This document shows positions 40,920 to 49,491 of a stretch of 64,000 nt of DNA, in pieces. Below the pieces are notes generated by a model, which had not been told where the DNA came from, searched no databases, and worked only from the letters and a program-made list of their open reading frames with translations. A program made the translations under genes and the position numbers. The stretch is from assembly GCF_000026985.1 (NCBI RefSeq), contig NC_017390.1:3129441-3193440 (forward strand). The letters are read 5' to 3'. This DNA comes from Erwinia pyrifoliae DSM 12163. GTDB taxonomy: Bacteria > Pseudomonadota > Gammaproteobacteria > Enterobacterales > Enterobacteriaceae. Positions within the stretch are counted from its first letter, which is position 1, and each line of letters begins with the position of its first letter.

Positions 40920-43071
40920 GACGATCCTCCGGCTGCTCCGCCATCTCGCGCAGGGTAACAAAATCAGGTTTACCGCTGCCCAGCAGCGGTAGCTGCGCCA
41001 ACAGGCGAATATCTCTTGGCACGGCCAGTTCCGGGCTACCCAGTTCACGGGCGCTGTGCATCAATTGTTCACGCGTCAGCTGCGCGTCGGTGGTAAACAG
41101 CACCAGCGCCTCGCCGCGATTGCCGTCCGGTTTGATGGTGGCGGCGTGCTGTTTGTCTCCGGAGGCTTTCTGGGCTAGCTGTTCCACGATCTCCAGTGAC
41201 ACCATCTCACCCGCAATTTTAGCAAAACGCTTCACGCGCCCCTGGATCTGGCAGAAGCCGCTTTCGTCGAAGCTAACGATATCGCCGGTGTCATACCAGC
41301 CCGCTTCCATCTGTCCTTCACCGTTATCGGCCTGTGGTGCCTCAAGCCTGCCCGGATGTTCCACGCGCAGATAGCCTTTCATGATATTCGGGCCGCGCAA
41401 CTGCAACCGGCCGCCCTGCTCAATGCCCGGCACCGACACCAGGCGTGAATCCATCCCCGGCAGGATGCGCCCCACGGTGTGAGATTTAGCGGCCATCGGC
41501 ACGTTGATCGCCACTACCGGCGCACATTCCGTCACGCCATAGCCTTCCAGAATGCGAATGCCGTATTTTTCCATCCATAATTCACGCGTGTGATCCTGCA
41601 GTTTCTCCGCCCCGGCGACCACGTAGCGCAACCGGGCAAAATCATACGGGTTGGCGAAGCGGGCATAGTTGCCGAGGAAAGTCGAGGTGCCGAACAGCAC
41701 GGTACAGTTCCGGTCATACACCAGTTCAGGGACGATACGATAATGCAATGGGCTGGGATACAGGAACACCTGCGCCCCGGTCATCAGTGGGGTGAACAGA
41801 CCCACGGTCAGGCCAAAGGCGTGGAAAAGCGGCAGCGCCGACATAAAGCGATCGCGTGGGGTAAAGTCTGCCACGGTGCGGATCTGTTCGACGTTCGCCA
41901 GCAGGCTCTTATGCGAATGCACCACCCCTTTGGGGTGACCTTCAGAACCGGAGGTGAACAGCACCATCGCCGCGTCTTCCGGCTGTTGAGCAACCATCGC
42001 CCGCTGCGGCAGCAGCAAATGACCCATGATCCACAGTTTATCCTGAGTGGTCAGGGTATCTTTCAAATCTTCCAGATAAATCCACTTAACCTGAGTGATG
42101 CCCTGAGGCAGATGCCACAGCTTGCCTTTGTCGAGGAACTGTCGTGAGGTAAATACGGTGTTGATTTCGCCAGCGGTCAAGGCGCTGGTGAGTCCTTTAA
42201 CCCCGGCGGTGTAATTCAACATGGCCGGCACGCGCCCGCGCATCGAGGCACCAAGGATTGCCGCCGCCGTCACCGTTGCGTTTGGCAGCAGCAGGCCGAC
42301 ATGTTCACCGGGCTGGCTGTAACGTTGCAGAATGCGCCCAACGCCAAGCGCTTTTTTCAGCAATCCGCTGTAACTGTCGGGTTTGAAATTAACGTCTTCT
42401 ATACAGGGCTTAAACAGGCCGTAACGGGTACGGGCGGCGAGAAATGCCTGATACAGGGTTTCACGCGGGCGCACCGCCATGCGCGCCTCCATCATAATAT
42501 GGTGGAGATGCTCTCCGGCCAGGCGGCGGCGGTCACGGGCGCGCGGTGCCTGCGGCATGGGGATGGTGGTGGCAGGCAGGACGGTCAGCGTAATGCGCGG
42601 GAACAGGCGGCGCTTGACCACGCCCCCCAGGCGGCCGAAAGGCGTGTACTCGGCCCCTTCGATACGCAGCGGCACCACGATTGCCTGTGATTTTGCCGCG
42701 ACAAACCCCGCCCCATCGTAGATTTTCATCAGTGAACCGGTCACGGTGATACGCCCTTCAGGGAAAATCACCACCGGCCGTCCCTGACCAATCAGCTTGA
42801 CTAAATGCTTAACCGACATCGGTTTGGTGGGGTCGAGCGGCACGAAATCGATTAGCGAACGCAACACGCGCATATACCACTGGTCACTGATGGAGGAGTA
42901 AACGGCAAACACCGGTTTTACCGGCAGGAATACCGCCAGCAGTACCCCGTCGAGAAATGACATATGATTCGGGGTGATCAACACGCGTTGTTGCGACAGG
43001 CTGGCGATATCGCCGGTTAAGCGGGTGCGAAACGCCAGACGCAACAGCACACGTAAAAAAATAAACACCAT
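40900..43071 (-). CDS. aas: Bifunctional acyl-ACP synthetase / 2-acyl-GPE acyltransferase Aas
   Basis: Re-acylates lysophosphatidylethanolamine at the inner membrane using acyl-ACP. 723 residues (E. coli 719). The N-terminal PlsC-like domain has NHMSFLD (HX4D) and [10 protein letters not shown]. From about residue 230 comes an AMP-forming synthetase with the ATP loop [30 protein letters not shown] and YDTGDIVSF. First gene of aas-lplT. Its upstream flank borders the AT-rich island, and a decayed copy of its first codons lies at 44800-44898. Confidence 0.97.
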   Translation of the reverse strand: MVFIFLRVLLRLAFRTRLTGDIASLSQQRVLITPNHMSFLDGVLLAVFLPVKPVFAVYSSISDQWYMRVLRSLIDFVPLDPTKPMSVKHLVKLIGQGRPVVIFPEGRITVTGSLMKIYDGAGFVAAKSQAIVVPLRIEGAEYTPFGRLGGVVKRRLFPRITLTVLPATTIPMPQAPRARDRRRLAGEHLHHIMMEARMAVRPRETLYQAFLAARTRYGLFKPCIEDVNFKPDSYSGLLKKALGVGRILQRYSQPGEHVGLLLPNATVTAAAILGASMRGRVPAMLNYTAGVKGLTSALTAGEINTVFTSRQFLDKGKLWHLPQGITQVKWIYLEDLKDTLTTQDKLWIMGHLLLPQRAMVAQQPEDAAMVLFTSGSEGHPKGVVHSHKSLLANVEQIRTVADFTPRDRFMSALPLFHAFGLTVGLFTPLMTGAQVFLYPSPLHYRIVPELVYDRNCTVLFGTSTFLGNYARFANPYDFARLRYVVAGAEKLQDHTRELWMEKYGIRILEGYGVTECAPVVAINVPMAAKSHTVGRILPGMDSRLVSVPGIEQGGRLQLRGPNIMKGYLRVEHPGRLEAPQADNGEGQMEAGWYDTGDIVSFDESGFCQIQGRVKRFAKIAGEMVSLEIVEQLAQKASGDKQHAATIKPDGNRGEALVLFTTDAQLTREQLMHSARELGSPELAVPRDIRLLAQLPLLGSGKPDFVTLREMAEQPEDRRDSSAN

Positions 43072-43322
43072 AGCCAGCCTGCTCCTTCGCAGCTAAAATT
43101 GCTTCTAAAGATGCACGATATAGCAAGAAAATTCAATATTTATAGAAGGATGATAAAGTTAATTTATAAAAGATCATCTGCGCTAACATGCTGTCAGATT
43201 TACTTAAAATCAGATCCCATGGCACGGCGCCATTAATTTTCTAAAGAAATGATTACGATTGATAATATTCCAGCACCCAAGCCATAAATCGAGCGTTTAT
43301 TGATATATATAATAGGATTAAT

Positions 43323-44585
43323 TTGATAAAAATGTCTTTCACTAAAGAAAATAAAATATTTTATAAAGACAAAATGAAAAAAAATATCTCTACAGGCAAT
43401 CCAAATCCTATACGCCCCCATGATCATGCCAGCAGCTTAAAGGCCACTAAAAAACCCCCTTCCTTGGATAGAAAAAATGTTATCAATAAGATCATAAACG
43501 GTAGTAATACTCATACAGAAATAGTTAAAAAAAGAAAAAAAGGTGCAACCCAATCAAACAACGAAAATAGAAAAAAATTAAAAACATCACCGAACGATAA
43601 TTTATATCTGCTGGCAGACGTTGCCACCAATGCAGATAATTCAGGCAGGACGTTAAAATCAGAACTACCATTATCTGATTTACATCTGCTGGCAGACGTT
43701 GCCACTAATGAAGATAATTCAAGCAGGACGTTGGAATCAGGACTAACATTCTCTGATTTACATCTGCTGGCAGACGTTGCCACTAATGAAGATAATTTAG
43801 ATAGTTCAGATAATTCAGGCAGGACGTTGAAATTAGAACTACCATTATCTGATTTACATCTGCTGGCAGACGTTGCCACTAATGAAGATAATTCAAGCAG
43901 GACGTTGGAATCAGGACTAACATTCTCTGATTTACATCTGCTGGCAGACGTTGCCACTAATGAAGATAATTTAGATAGTTCAGATAATTCAGGCAGGACG
44001 TTGAAATTAGAACTACCATTATCTGATTTACATATGCTGGCAGACGTTGCCACCAATGTAAAAAAAGCAAGGGGAATTTTGATATCAGGCGTATCGCCCG
44101 ATAATTTACCACGACCTTCCACATCCGTAGGTCAGGACAATAATTTTAGCGCAGAACCTCCATCTATATCTGTAACGCATTCGATCTCACAAGAAGAAGA
44201 AAAATACTTAAATAATCTGAAAGATGAAATAGACGCCCTCCTCATCAGCGTGACTCACCCTGCTTTCATGAAAAAAAACAACAATACCGTTCACTTTCTT
44301 GCACTCAGGAAATTTAGTGCGCACTGGAAGGAAAAATTACGAGGCTTACTCAAGTCAAATGGCCCGATTTCGCAGACATCAAATAAAGAAATCCTCTTGG
44401 AAGAAATTATACATGAACTAAAAAATCATTATAGAATGGTTATTAGAACTGCTAATTCCAACAATCAAGAAACGACCGACCTTCTGGATACACGCCTATG
44501 GTCCATGAATTTTGTAAAGGAGAGGTTAGGGTACTATTTACAGGCTGAATTGGATTTTTTTCTAAAACAATCTGACATTCGATAG
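43323..44585 (+). CDS. AT-rich island protein A with LADVATN repeats, function unknown
   Basis: 420 residues, not recognised. Composition is strongly A+T-rich against its neighbours, so recent acquisition is likely. Layout: Lys/Asn-rich N-terminus with basic clusters KKRKKG (69-74) and RKKLK (83-87) resembling a bipartite nuclear-targeting signal. Residues 94-245 hold six copies of L(H/Y)(L/M)LADVATN. After a Ser/Pro linker, residues 305-420 form a helical domain ending YYLQAELDFFLKQ that is shared with paralog B. No signal peptide or membrane segment. TTG 43323 has AGGA 5 bases upstream; ATG 43332 is the alternative. Paralog B has the same TTG context. A host-directed effector is conceivable but unproved; no HrpL box is visible upstream. 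Confidence 0.75.
   Translation: MIKMSFTKENKIFYKDKMKKNISTGNPNPIRPHDHASSLKATKKPPSLDRKNVINKIINGSNTHTEIVKKRKKGATQSNNENRKKLKTSPNDNLYLLADVATNADNSGRTLKSELPLSDLHLLADVATNEDNSSRTLESGLTFSDLHLLADVATNEDNLDSSDNSGRTLKLELPLSDLHLLADVATNEDNSSRTLESGLTFSDLHLLADVATNEDNLDSSDNSGRTLKLELPLSDLHMLADVATNVKKARGILISGVSPDNLPRPSTSVGQDNNFSAEPPSISVTHSISQEEEKYLNNLKDEIDALLISVTHPAFMKKNNNTVHFLALRKFSAHWKEKLRGLLKSNGPISQTSNKEILLEEIIHELKNHYRMVIRTANSNNQETTDLLDTRLWSMNFVKERLGYYLQAELDFFLKQSDIR
43602..44057 (+). repeat. Coding tandem repeats inside protein A
   Basis: Units start at 43602, 43680, 43758, 43854, 43932 and 44028, with lengths 78, 78, 96, 78 and 96 bp and a partial last unit. The 96-bp form differs by an 18-bp insert coding for extra D/S residues. 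Blocks 43680-43853 and 43854-44027 (174 bp each, one short plus one long unit) appear identical base for base. Confidence 0.93.
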
Positions 44586-44740
44586 GATAAATAATCCTGC
44601 CGTATTATTTTCATTCCACCCTGTGCCTGATATTTCGTGGTCTTTCACAGCCCCAGATTTTTACTTTAGCCGGGGAATGCTAATGTTAACGGTGGGATAA
44701 CATGCCCGCCCTTTTTTCATGAATATCAGACGTTAACGAC

Positions 44741-44790
44741 TATTCCCCTTTCATTGAGATCCCCAGCCGCCGCCCAGTTCCACGATCGGC
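44741..44790 (-). pseudogene. Tail remnant of an outer-membrane-factor gene (copy in island unit A)
   Basis: Minus-strand sequence coding ELGGGWGS and its downstream non-coding flank matches the tail of the larger remnant at 46118-46391 (VALGGSWGS, then a GGAATAG...TAACGTC flank). It is directly joined to the aas fragment at about 44790-44800, marking the junction of a tandem duplication. Not functional. Confidence 0.65.
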
Positions 44791-44799
44791 TGGACGCTT

Positions 44800-44898
44800 A
44801 ACTCGTGCCGACTCAACACTCGCTGTTTGCTTAAACTGGAACCGGCGACTGGTGCGAAACGCCAGGCGCAACAGCGCACGTAGAAAAGTAAACACCAT
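44800..44898 (-). pseudogene. Truncated copy of the aas 5' end
   Basis: From ATG 44898 the minus strand reads [16 protein letters not shown], against [16 protein letters not shown] at the start of aas (43071). It then decays, with residual similarity (QQRVL against QTASV region, frameshifted). The upstream flank 44899-44990 also matches the aas upstream flank 43072-43165. Offset to the real aas start is 1,827 bp. Confidence 0.8.
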
Positions 44899-45147
44899 AG
44901 TAGGCCTGCTCCATTAGCTAAAAACTGCGAATAAATACGCACGATAAAGTAACACATTTAAATATTTACAGAAGAAACATAGAGTTAACTAATGATCATT
45001 TTTATTAATGGAAATACTGACAAACCTGCTCTAAATGCCCCCCAGTTAACCCCCCTTAATATATGGCAGGATAACACCCATTTTTTTAAACGTTGCGGCA
45101 TCCAAAACAAGAGACAAGCGTTTATTTATATACTCCCCGGAATAACT

Positions 45148-46026
45148 TTGGAAAATGAAACATCTTTCATTAAATACAAAAAAAGACAATTAAACCAATT
45201 TCACGAGGGGAAAAAAGTGCCAAATAGAATTACTCCAGACCGCCAACCCTGCATCAACACTACTGAAAGAATTACCGATGGAAAACATGTTAACGCCCCC
45301 TCCTATCCTTTTCAAAAAGGATTTACCGAGCTGACTACAAATGTCAGTAATTCTCAAAACACAATGGCCAGTAACGCGAATAAACGCCCCATCCCTTCAA
45401 CTCATGAAAACAGTAAAAAATTAAAATTAAAATTAACACCAGAGTTGCGAAATAATTTACTACTACTGGCAGACGCTGCCGCTACCGTTGAAAAACATGA
45501 TACAGAGGGAGAACCGAACTTACCAATCCGCCCGGATCCTAAAAGCAGAACTTTATCAATGAAGCATATGCCAAGTACAATAATGAAAGAAAAAGAAAAA
45601 AATGTTAACACAAAGTTTCTACCTACATCTAAAACCCCGTTAAGAACATCACAAGAAATAAATACATTTATCCACGAAGTGACTAACCCTACTTACATGA
45701 TTAATAATGGACAGCGTAATCTCTCTCAAGAACTCATCAAATTTGAGGATAAATTGTACAAAAGAATATACTTTGAGTTCCACAGAAATAAAAAAACCGA
45801 GCATCCACTCGATGATAAGGGAGTGTGGGAAAAAATAAAAAATGACTTGATTGATTACTATAAAAGTAAGGATAAACCATTAGCTATGTGGAATACCAAA
45901 CTATATCAGAAAAGAACGGATGATACTCAAAATATAACGTTAAAAACCGTAGATATGGTAAAGAACGAGTTAATGTACTATTTACGGCAAGACTTAAATT
46001 TTTTTATTGACATGATCGAGAATTAA
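45148..46026 (+). CDS. AT-rich island protein B, paralog of A, function unknown
   Basis: 292 residues from TTG 45148 (344 if started at ATG 44992). I prefer TTG because it aligns with the TTG of paralog A at an almost constant offset (1,825 bp) and has GGAA 5 bases upstream. ATG 44992 falls in sequence that is non-coding in copy A. The protein shares with A a basic HENSKKLKLK segment, a single NNLLLLADAAA motif in place of six repeats, and the C-terminal domain (VTNPTYM, W-x-KIKNDLIDYY, KNELMYYLRQDLNFF). Lys/Asn-rich, no signal peptide or membrane helix. A hairpin with CCCCGG / CCGGGG arms follows at about 46088-46110. Confidence 0.75.
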   Translation: MENETSFIKYKKRQLNQFHEGKKVPNRITPDRQPCINTTERITDGKHVNAPSYPFQKGFTELTTNVSNSQNTMASNANKRPIPSTHENSKKLKLKLTPELRNNLLLLADAAATVEKHDTEGEPNLPIRPDPKSRTLSMKHMPSTIMKEKEKNVNTKFLPTSKTPLRTSQEINTFIHEVTNPTYMINNGQRNLSQELIKFEDKLYKRIYFEFHRNKKTEHPLDDKGVWEKIKNDLIDYYKSKDKPLAMWNTKLYQKRTDDTQNITLKTVDMVKNELMYYLRQDLNFFIDMIEN

Positions 46027-46117
46027 TAATCCTGCCACATCCTTTTCACTCTACGCTATATCCTGATATTTATTCAGCGTCGAATGGCCCCCGGTTTTCT
46101 GCCACCGGGGCCTGACG

Positions 46118-46391
46118 TTAGCTATTCCTCTTCCACTCAGAACCCCAACTGCCGCCCAGCGCCACATTCTGACTGGAGATGTGTACCTGGCGCAGCAGGC
46201 CGCTCAGCGTGGCATCCCGGTATACCGCCCACCATTCGCCCTTTTGGATATCGTCCTGCGGCCGCACTTCACGCCAGCCTTTGGCCTTTTTATAGTGCAA
46301 AGCCATCGGTGCGCCCGGGCGCTGATAATCGGAGCCTACCCTGCGGCCGCTAAGCAGCAGGGCCAGGGATAAGCCTTGTCAGTTTCATCAT
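46118..46391 (-). pseudogene. Truncated outer-membrane-factor (NodT/OprM-type) lipoprotein gene
   Basis: Directly behind mdtC on the same strand. Pieces of a lipoprotein efflux outer-membrane factor are readable: ATG ATG AAA CTG start (46391), LALLLSGR (lipobox Cys replaced by Arg), VGSDYQRPGAP, then GWREVRPQDDIQKGEWWAVYRD, the conserved WW..Y.D block, and ATLSGLLRQVHISSQNVAL, after which homology stops. The signal peptide is in a different frame from the rest. Frameshift, lost lipobox and truncation show it is dead. The intact gene would have supplied the outer-membrane channel for the pump. Confidence 0.75.
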
Positions 46392-46392
46392 G

Positions 46393-49300
46393 TCATTCAG
46401 CATAGCGCAGACGCCGCCACTGACGTTGAGTGGCACGGCTGACGCGGTCAAGATAAAGGTACACTACCGGCGTGGTGAACAGGGTTAACAGCTGGCTGAG
46501 CATCAGGCCACCGGCAATGGCCAGCCCCAGCGGACTGCGCAAATCGGCATCACCGCCGCTGCCCAACGCCAGCGGCAATGCGCCGAAGAACGCCGCCAGC
46601 GTGGTCATCATAATCGGGCGAAAACGCAGCAGGCAGGCCTGGGTAATCGCCTGCTGCGCCGTCATGCCCTGGGTACGTTCGGCCGCCAGGGCAAAATCGA
46701 TCATCATAATGGCGTTCTTTTTAACGATGCCGATCAGCAGCAGGATGCCGATCAGCGCGATCACCGTGAGCTGGGTATCGGTCAGCAGCAGCAGCAGCAG
46801 CGCCCCAACCCCGGCTGAAGGCAGCGTGGACAGGATGGTCAACGGGTGAATGTAGCTTTCGTACAGCATTCCCAGCACGATATAGACCGCCAGCAGCGCC
46901 GCGAGGATCAGCCACGGCATCGAGGCGCTCAGTTCGGCGAACGCCTTCGCCGTATCCTGGAATCCGCCCTGCACGCTATTCGGCAGGCCAATTTTCGCCA
47001 TCGCGGTTTTAATCGCCGCCTGCGCCTGCTCCAGCGAAACGCCATCCTGCAGGTTAAAGGCCACCGTACTGGTGGCTGACTGGCCCTGATGGTTTACCGC
47101 CAGCGGGGCATTGGCGCCGCTGAAGCTGGCAAAGGCAGAGATCGGAATGCGGTCGCCGCTGTCGTTGATAACAAACAGCTGTGACAGTACGGCGGGATCG
47201 CGCGTCCAGCGGTCATTGACCGACATCACCACATGGTACTGATTCAGCGTTTGATACAGGGTGGCAATTTGCCGCTGGCTGAAAGCGTTATTCAGCATCT
47301 CATCCAGCATTTTCACCTTGACGCCGAGCCGGGTCGCCCGGTCACGATCGATAGCGATCATCACCTCCTGACCGCCGGTTTCCGCATCAGAATCAACGCT
47401 GGTCAGCAGCGGGATCTGCTCCAGCGCCGCTTTCACCTTCGGCGTCCAGATGCGCAGCGTATCCAGATCGTCGGCCTGCAGGCTGTACTGATAGGTGGCG
47501 TTGGCGCTGCGGCCGCCGATGTGGATATCCTGTGCCGCCATCAGGAACAGCTGCACGCCGGGGATATTCTGGGTTTTGCCACTCAGGCGGTTCGCCACCT
47601 CACTGGCATTCGCCGTGCGCTGCTTATAGTCTTTCAGATGAACAAAGAACATCGCGGTGTTGCGCGATCCAAACGCCCCGCTGCCCATTGAGGATAATAC
47701 GCCGTCCACCGCCGGATCGGCGGCGATCAGGCTGGCAAACTGCTGCATTTTCGGTTCCATCGCCTGGAATGAAACATTCTGATCGGCGCGCATCATCCCC
47801 ATCAGCAGCCCGGTGTCCTGACTGGGGAAAAACCCCTTCTGCACCACCGAATAGAGGAAGATATTCAGCAGCACGGTAAGGATCAGGCTGAACAGCGTCA
47901 GGCGCTGATGGCGCATCACCCAGCCCAGCGCCGCCGCATACTGTGCCAGCAGGTGATTCAGCCCCCGTTCAATCCAGCGGCTGAGCGGGGGCGGGCGGCG
48001 CTCAAGCGGCGAGCGGCGTTTTAACAGCCGTGAACAGAGCATCGGCGTCAGGCTGAGTGACACCAGCATCGAAATGATCAGCGATACGGTAAGCGTCACG
48101 GCAAACTCACGGAACAGGCGGCCAACGATGCTGCCCATCAGCAGGATCGGAATAAACACCGCCACCAGCGACAGGGTCATCGACAGCACGGTAAAGCTGA
48201 CTTCCTTTGCCCCGGTGATCGCGGCACGTACCGGGCTTAACCCCGCTTCGATGTGACGGGTGATATTTTCCAGCACCACGACGGCATCATCCACCACAAA
48301 ACCGGTGGCGATAATCAGCGCCATCAGCGACAGATTATCGAGGCTGTAATCCAGCAAATACATTACCGCACAGGTGCCGATTAACGACAGCGGCAGCGCC
48401 AGCGCCGGGATCACCACCGCCCTGATATCGCGCAGAAAAATAAATACCACGCCAATCACCAGCAGCGTGGCGATCAGTAACGTCTCTTCGGTATCGTACA
48501 GCGACGCCCGCACGTTCGGCGCACGGTCAACCACCATAGCCAGTTTCATATCGGCGGGCAGCTCTTTTTCAATCAGCGGCATTTGCGCCTTAATGCCGTC
48601 GATGGTTTGCAGCATATTCGCCCCGGCAGAGCGGGTAACGCCAATCATCACCGACGGCACGCCGTTGTAATAGCCAACGTTGTACTTATCCTCGACCGCA
48701 TCATAGACCGCAGCCACATCGCTGAGCCGGATCGCCCGACCATTCTGGTAGCTGACTACCAGATTACGGTACTGCTTTGCCCGATCCAGCTGCCCGTTGC
48801 CGTCCACCATCCACGACTGGCGATCCCCTTCCAGCATCCCTTTTGGCCTGTTGGTGGTGCTGTTGGCAATCGCCTCACGCACCGTATCCAGCGACACGCC
48901 GTACCGGGACTGCTGCTGCGGTTGCAGATCGATGCGCACCCCAGGCAGCGCGCTGCCGCGCAGCGATACCTGCCCGACGCCGTTCACCTGAGAGATGCGC
49001 TGCTGGATTTTGCTCTCCGCCAGATCGTACAGTTCGGCACTGGTACGGGTGCTGCTGGAAAGTGCCAGCATCACGATGGGGGCATCCGAAGGGTTAGCCT
49101 TACGGTAGGTGGGCAGTGACGGCATGCTGCTGGGTAACAGGCTGCGGGCGGCGTTGATCGCCGCCTGGACGTCACGCGCCGCGCCGTTGATATCACGGTC
49201 CAGCGAAAATTGCAGGATGATGGTGCTGGCGCTTTGCGAACTCTGCGAGGTCATTTCGCTGATACCGGCAATCTGCCCCAGCGCGCGCTCCAGTGGGGTG

Positions 49301-49491
49301 GCTACCGTTGCCGCCATCGTTTCCGGGCTGGCACCGGGCAGGCTGGCGGTCACCAGGATGGTGGGAAAGTCCACCTGGGGCAGCGGAGCAACCGGCAGCA
49401 GCCGGTAACCCAGCGCCCCCAGCAGCAGCAGGGCCAGCATCAGCAGAAGCGTGGCCACCGGACGGAAGATAAATAGCCGGGTGATATTCAT
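46393..49491 (-). CDS. mdtC: RND efflux transporter, MdtC type
   Basis: 1032-residue inner-membrane proton antiporter of the AcrB superfamily. Twelve membrane helices, with two large periplasmic loops; the proton-relay Asp pair sits in [16 protein letters not shown] near residue 400. In E. coli MdtB2C forms a heterotrimer exporting bile salts and novobiocin with MdtA and TolC. Its start overlaps the mdtB stop by 4 bp. No baeSR or mdtD follows, unlike E. coli, so this may be the MdtUVW system of E. amylovora rather than the MdtABC orthologue. Confidence 0.9.
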   Translation of the reverse strand: MNITRLFIFRPVATLLLMLALLLLGALGYRLLPVAPLPQVDFPTILVTASLPGASPETMAATVATPLERALGQIAGISEMTSQSSQSASTIILQFSLDRDINGAARDVQAAINAARSLLPSSMPSLPTYRKANPSDAPIVMLALSSSTRTSAELYDLAESKIQQRISQVNGVGQVSLRGSALPGVRIDLQPQQQSRYGVSLDTVREAIANSTTNRPKGMLEGDRQSWMVDGNGQLDRAKQYRNLVVSYQNGRAIRLSDVAAVYDAVEDKYNVGYYNGVPSVMIGVTRSAGANMLQTIDGIKAQMPLIEKELPADMKLAMVVDRAPNVRASLYDTEETLLIATLLVIGVVFIFLRDIRAVVIPALALPLSLIGTCAVMYLLDYSLDNLSLMALIIATGFVVDDAVVVLENITRHIEAGLSPVRAAITGAKEVSFTVLSMTLSLVAVFIPILLMGSIVGRLFREFAVTLTVSLIISMLVSLSLTPMLCSRLLKRRSPLERRPPPLSRWIERGLNHLLAQYAAALGWVMRHQRLTLFSLILTVLLNIFLYSVVQKGFFPSQDTGLLMGMMRADQNVSFQAMEPKMQQFASLIAADPAVDGVLSSMGSGAFGSRNTAMFFVHLKDYKQRTANASEVANRLSGKTQNIPGVQLFLMAAQDIHIGGRSANATYQYSLQADDLDTLRIWTPKVKAALEQIPLLTSVDSDAETGGQEVMIAIDRDRATRLGVKVKMLDEMLNNAFSQRQIATLYQTLNQYHVVMSVNDRWTRDPAVLSQLFVINDSGDRIPISAFASFSGANAPLAVNHQGQSATSTVAFNLQDGVSLEQAQAAIKTAMAKIGLPNSVQGGFQDTAKAFAELSASMPWLILAALLAVYIVLGMLYESYIHPLTILSTLPSAGVGALLLLLLTDTQLTVIALIGILLLIGIVKKNAIMMIDFALAAERTQGMTAQQAITQACLLRFRPIMMTTLAAFFGALPLALGSGGDADLRSPLGLAIAGGLMLSQLLTLFTTPVVYLYLDRVSRATQRQWRRLRYAE

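Noticed and set aside
43072..43322. HrpL box (GGAACC-N15/16-CCACNNA) upstream of island gene A
   Set aside because: No GGAAC motif found. The GGAACC upstream of gene B at about 44839 belongs to the aas remnant and has no CCAC partner at the right distance.
43072..43322. OmrA/OmrB small RNAs, which follow aas in E. coli
   Set aside because: No matching 5' seed or terminator hairpin is visible; the island occupies this place.
44751..44957. 68-residue minus-strand ORF between the island genes
   Set aside because: It crosses the aas remnant in the wrong frame and ends in the OMF tail; a product of the duplication junction, not a gene.
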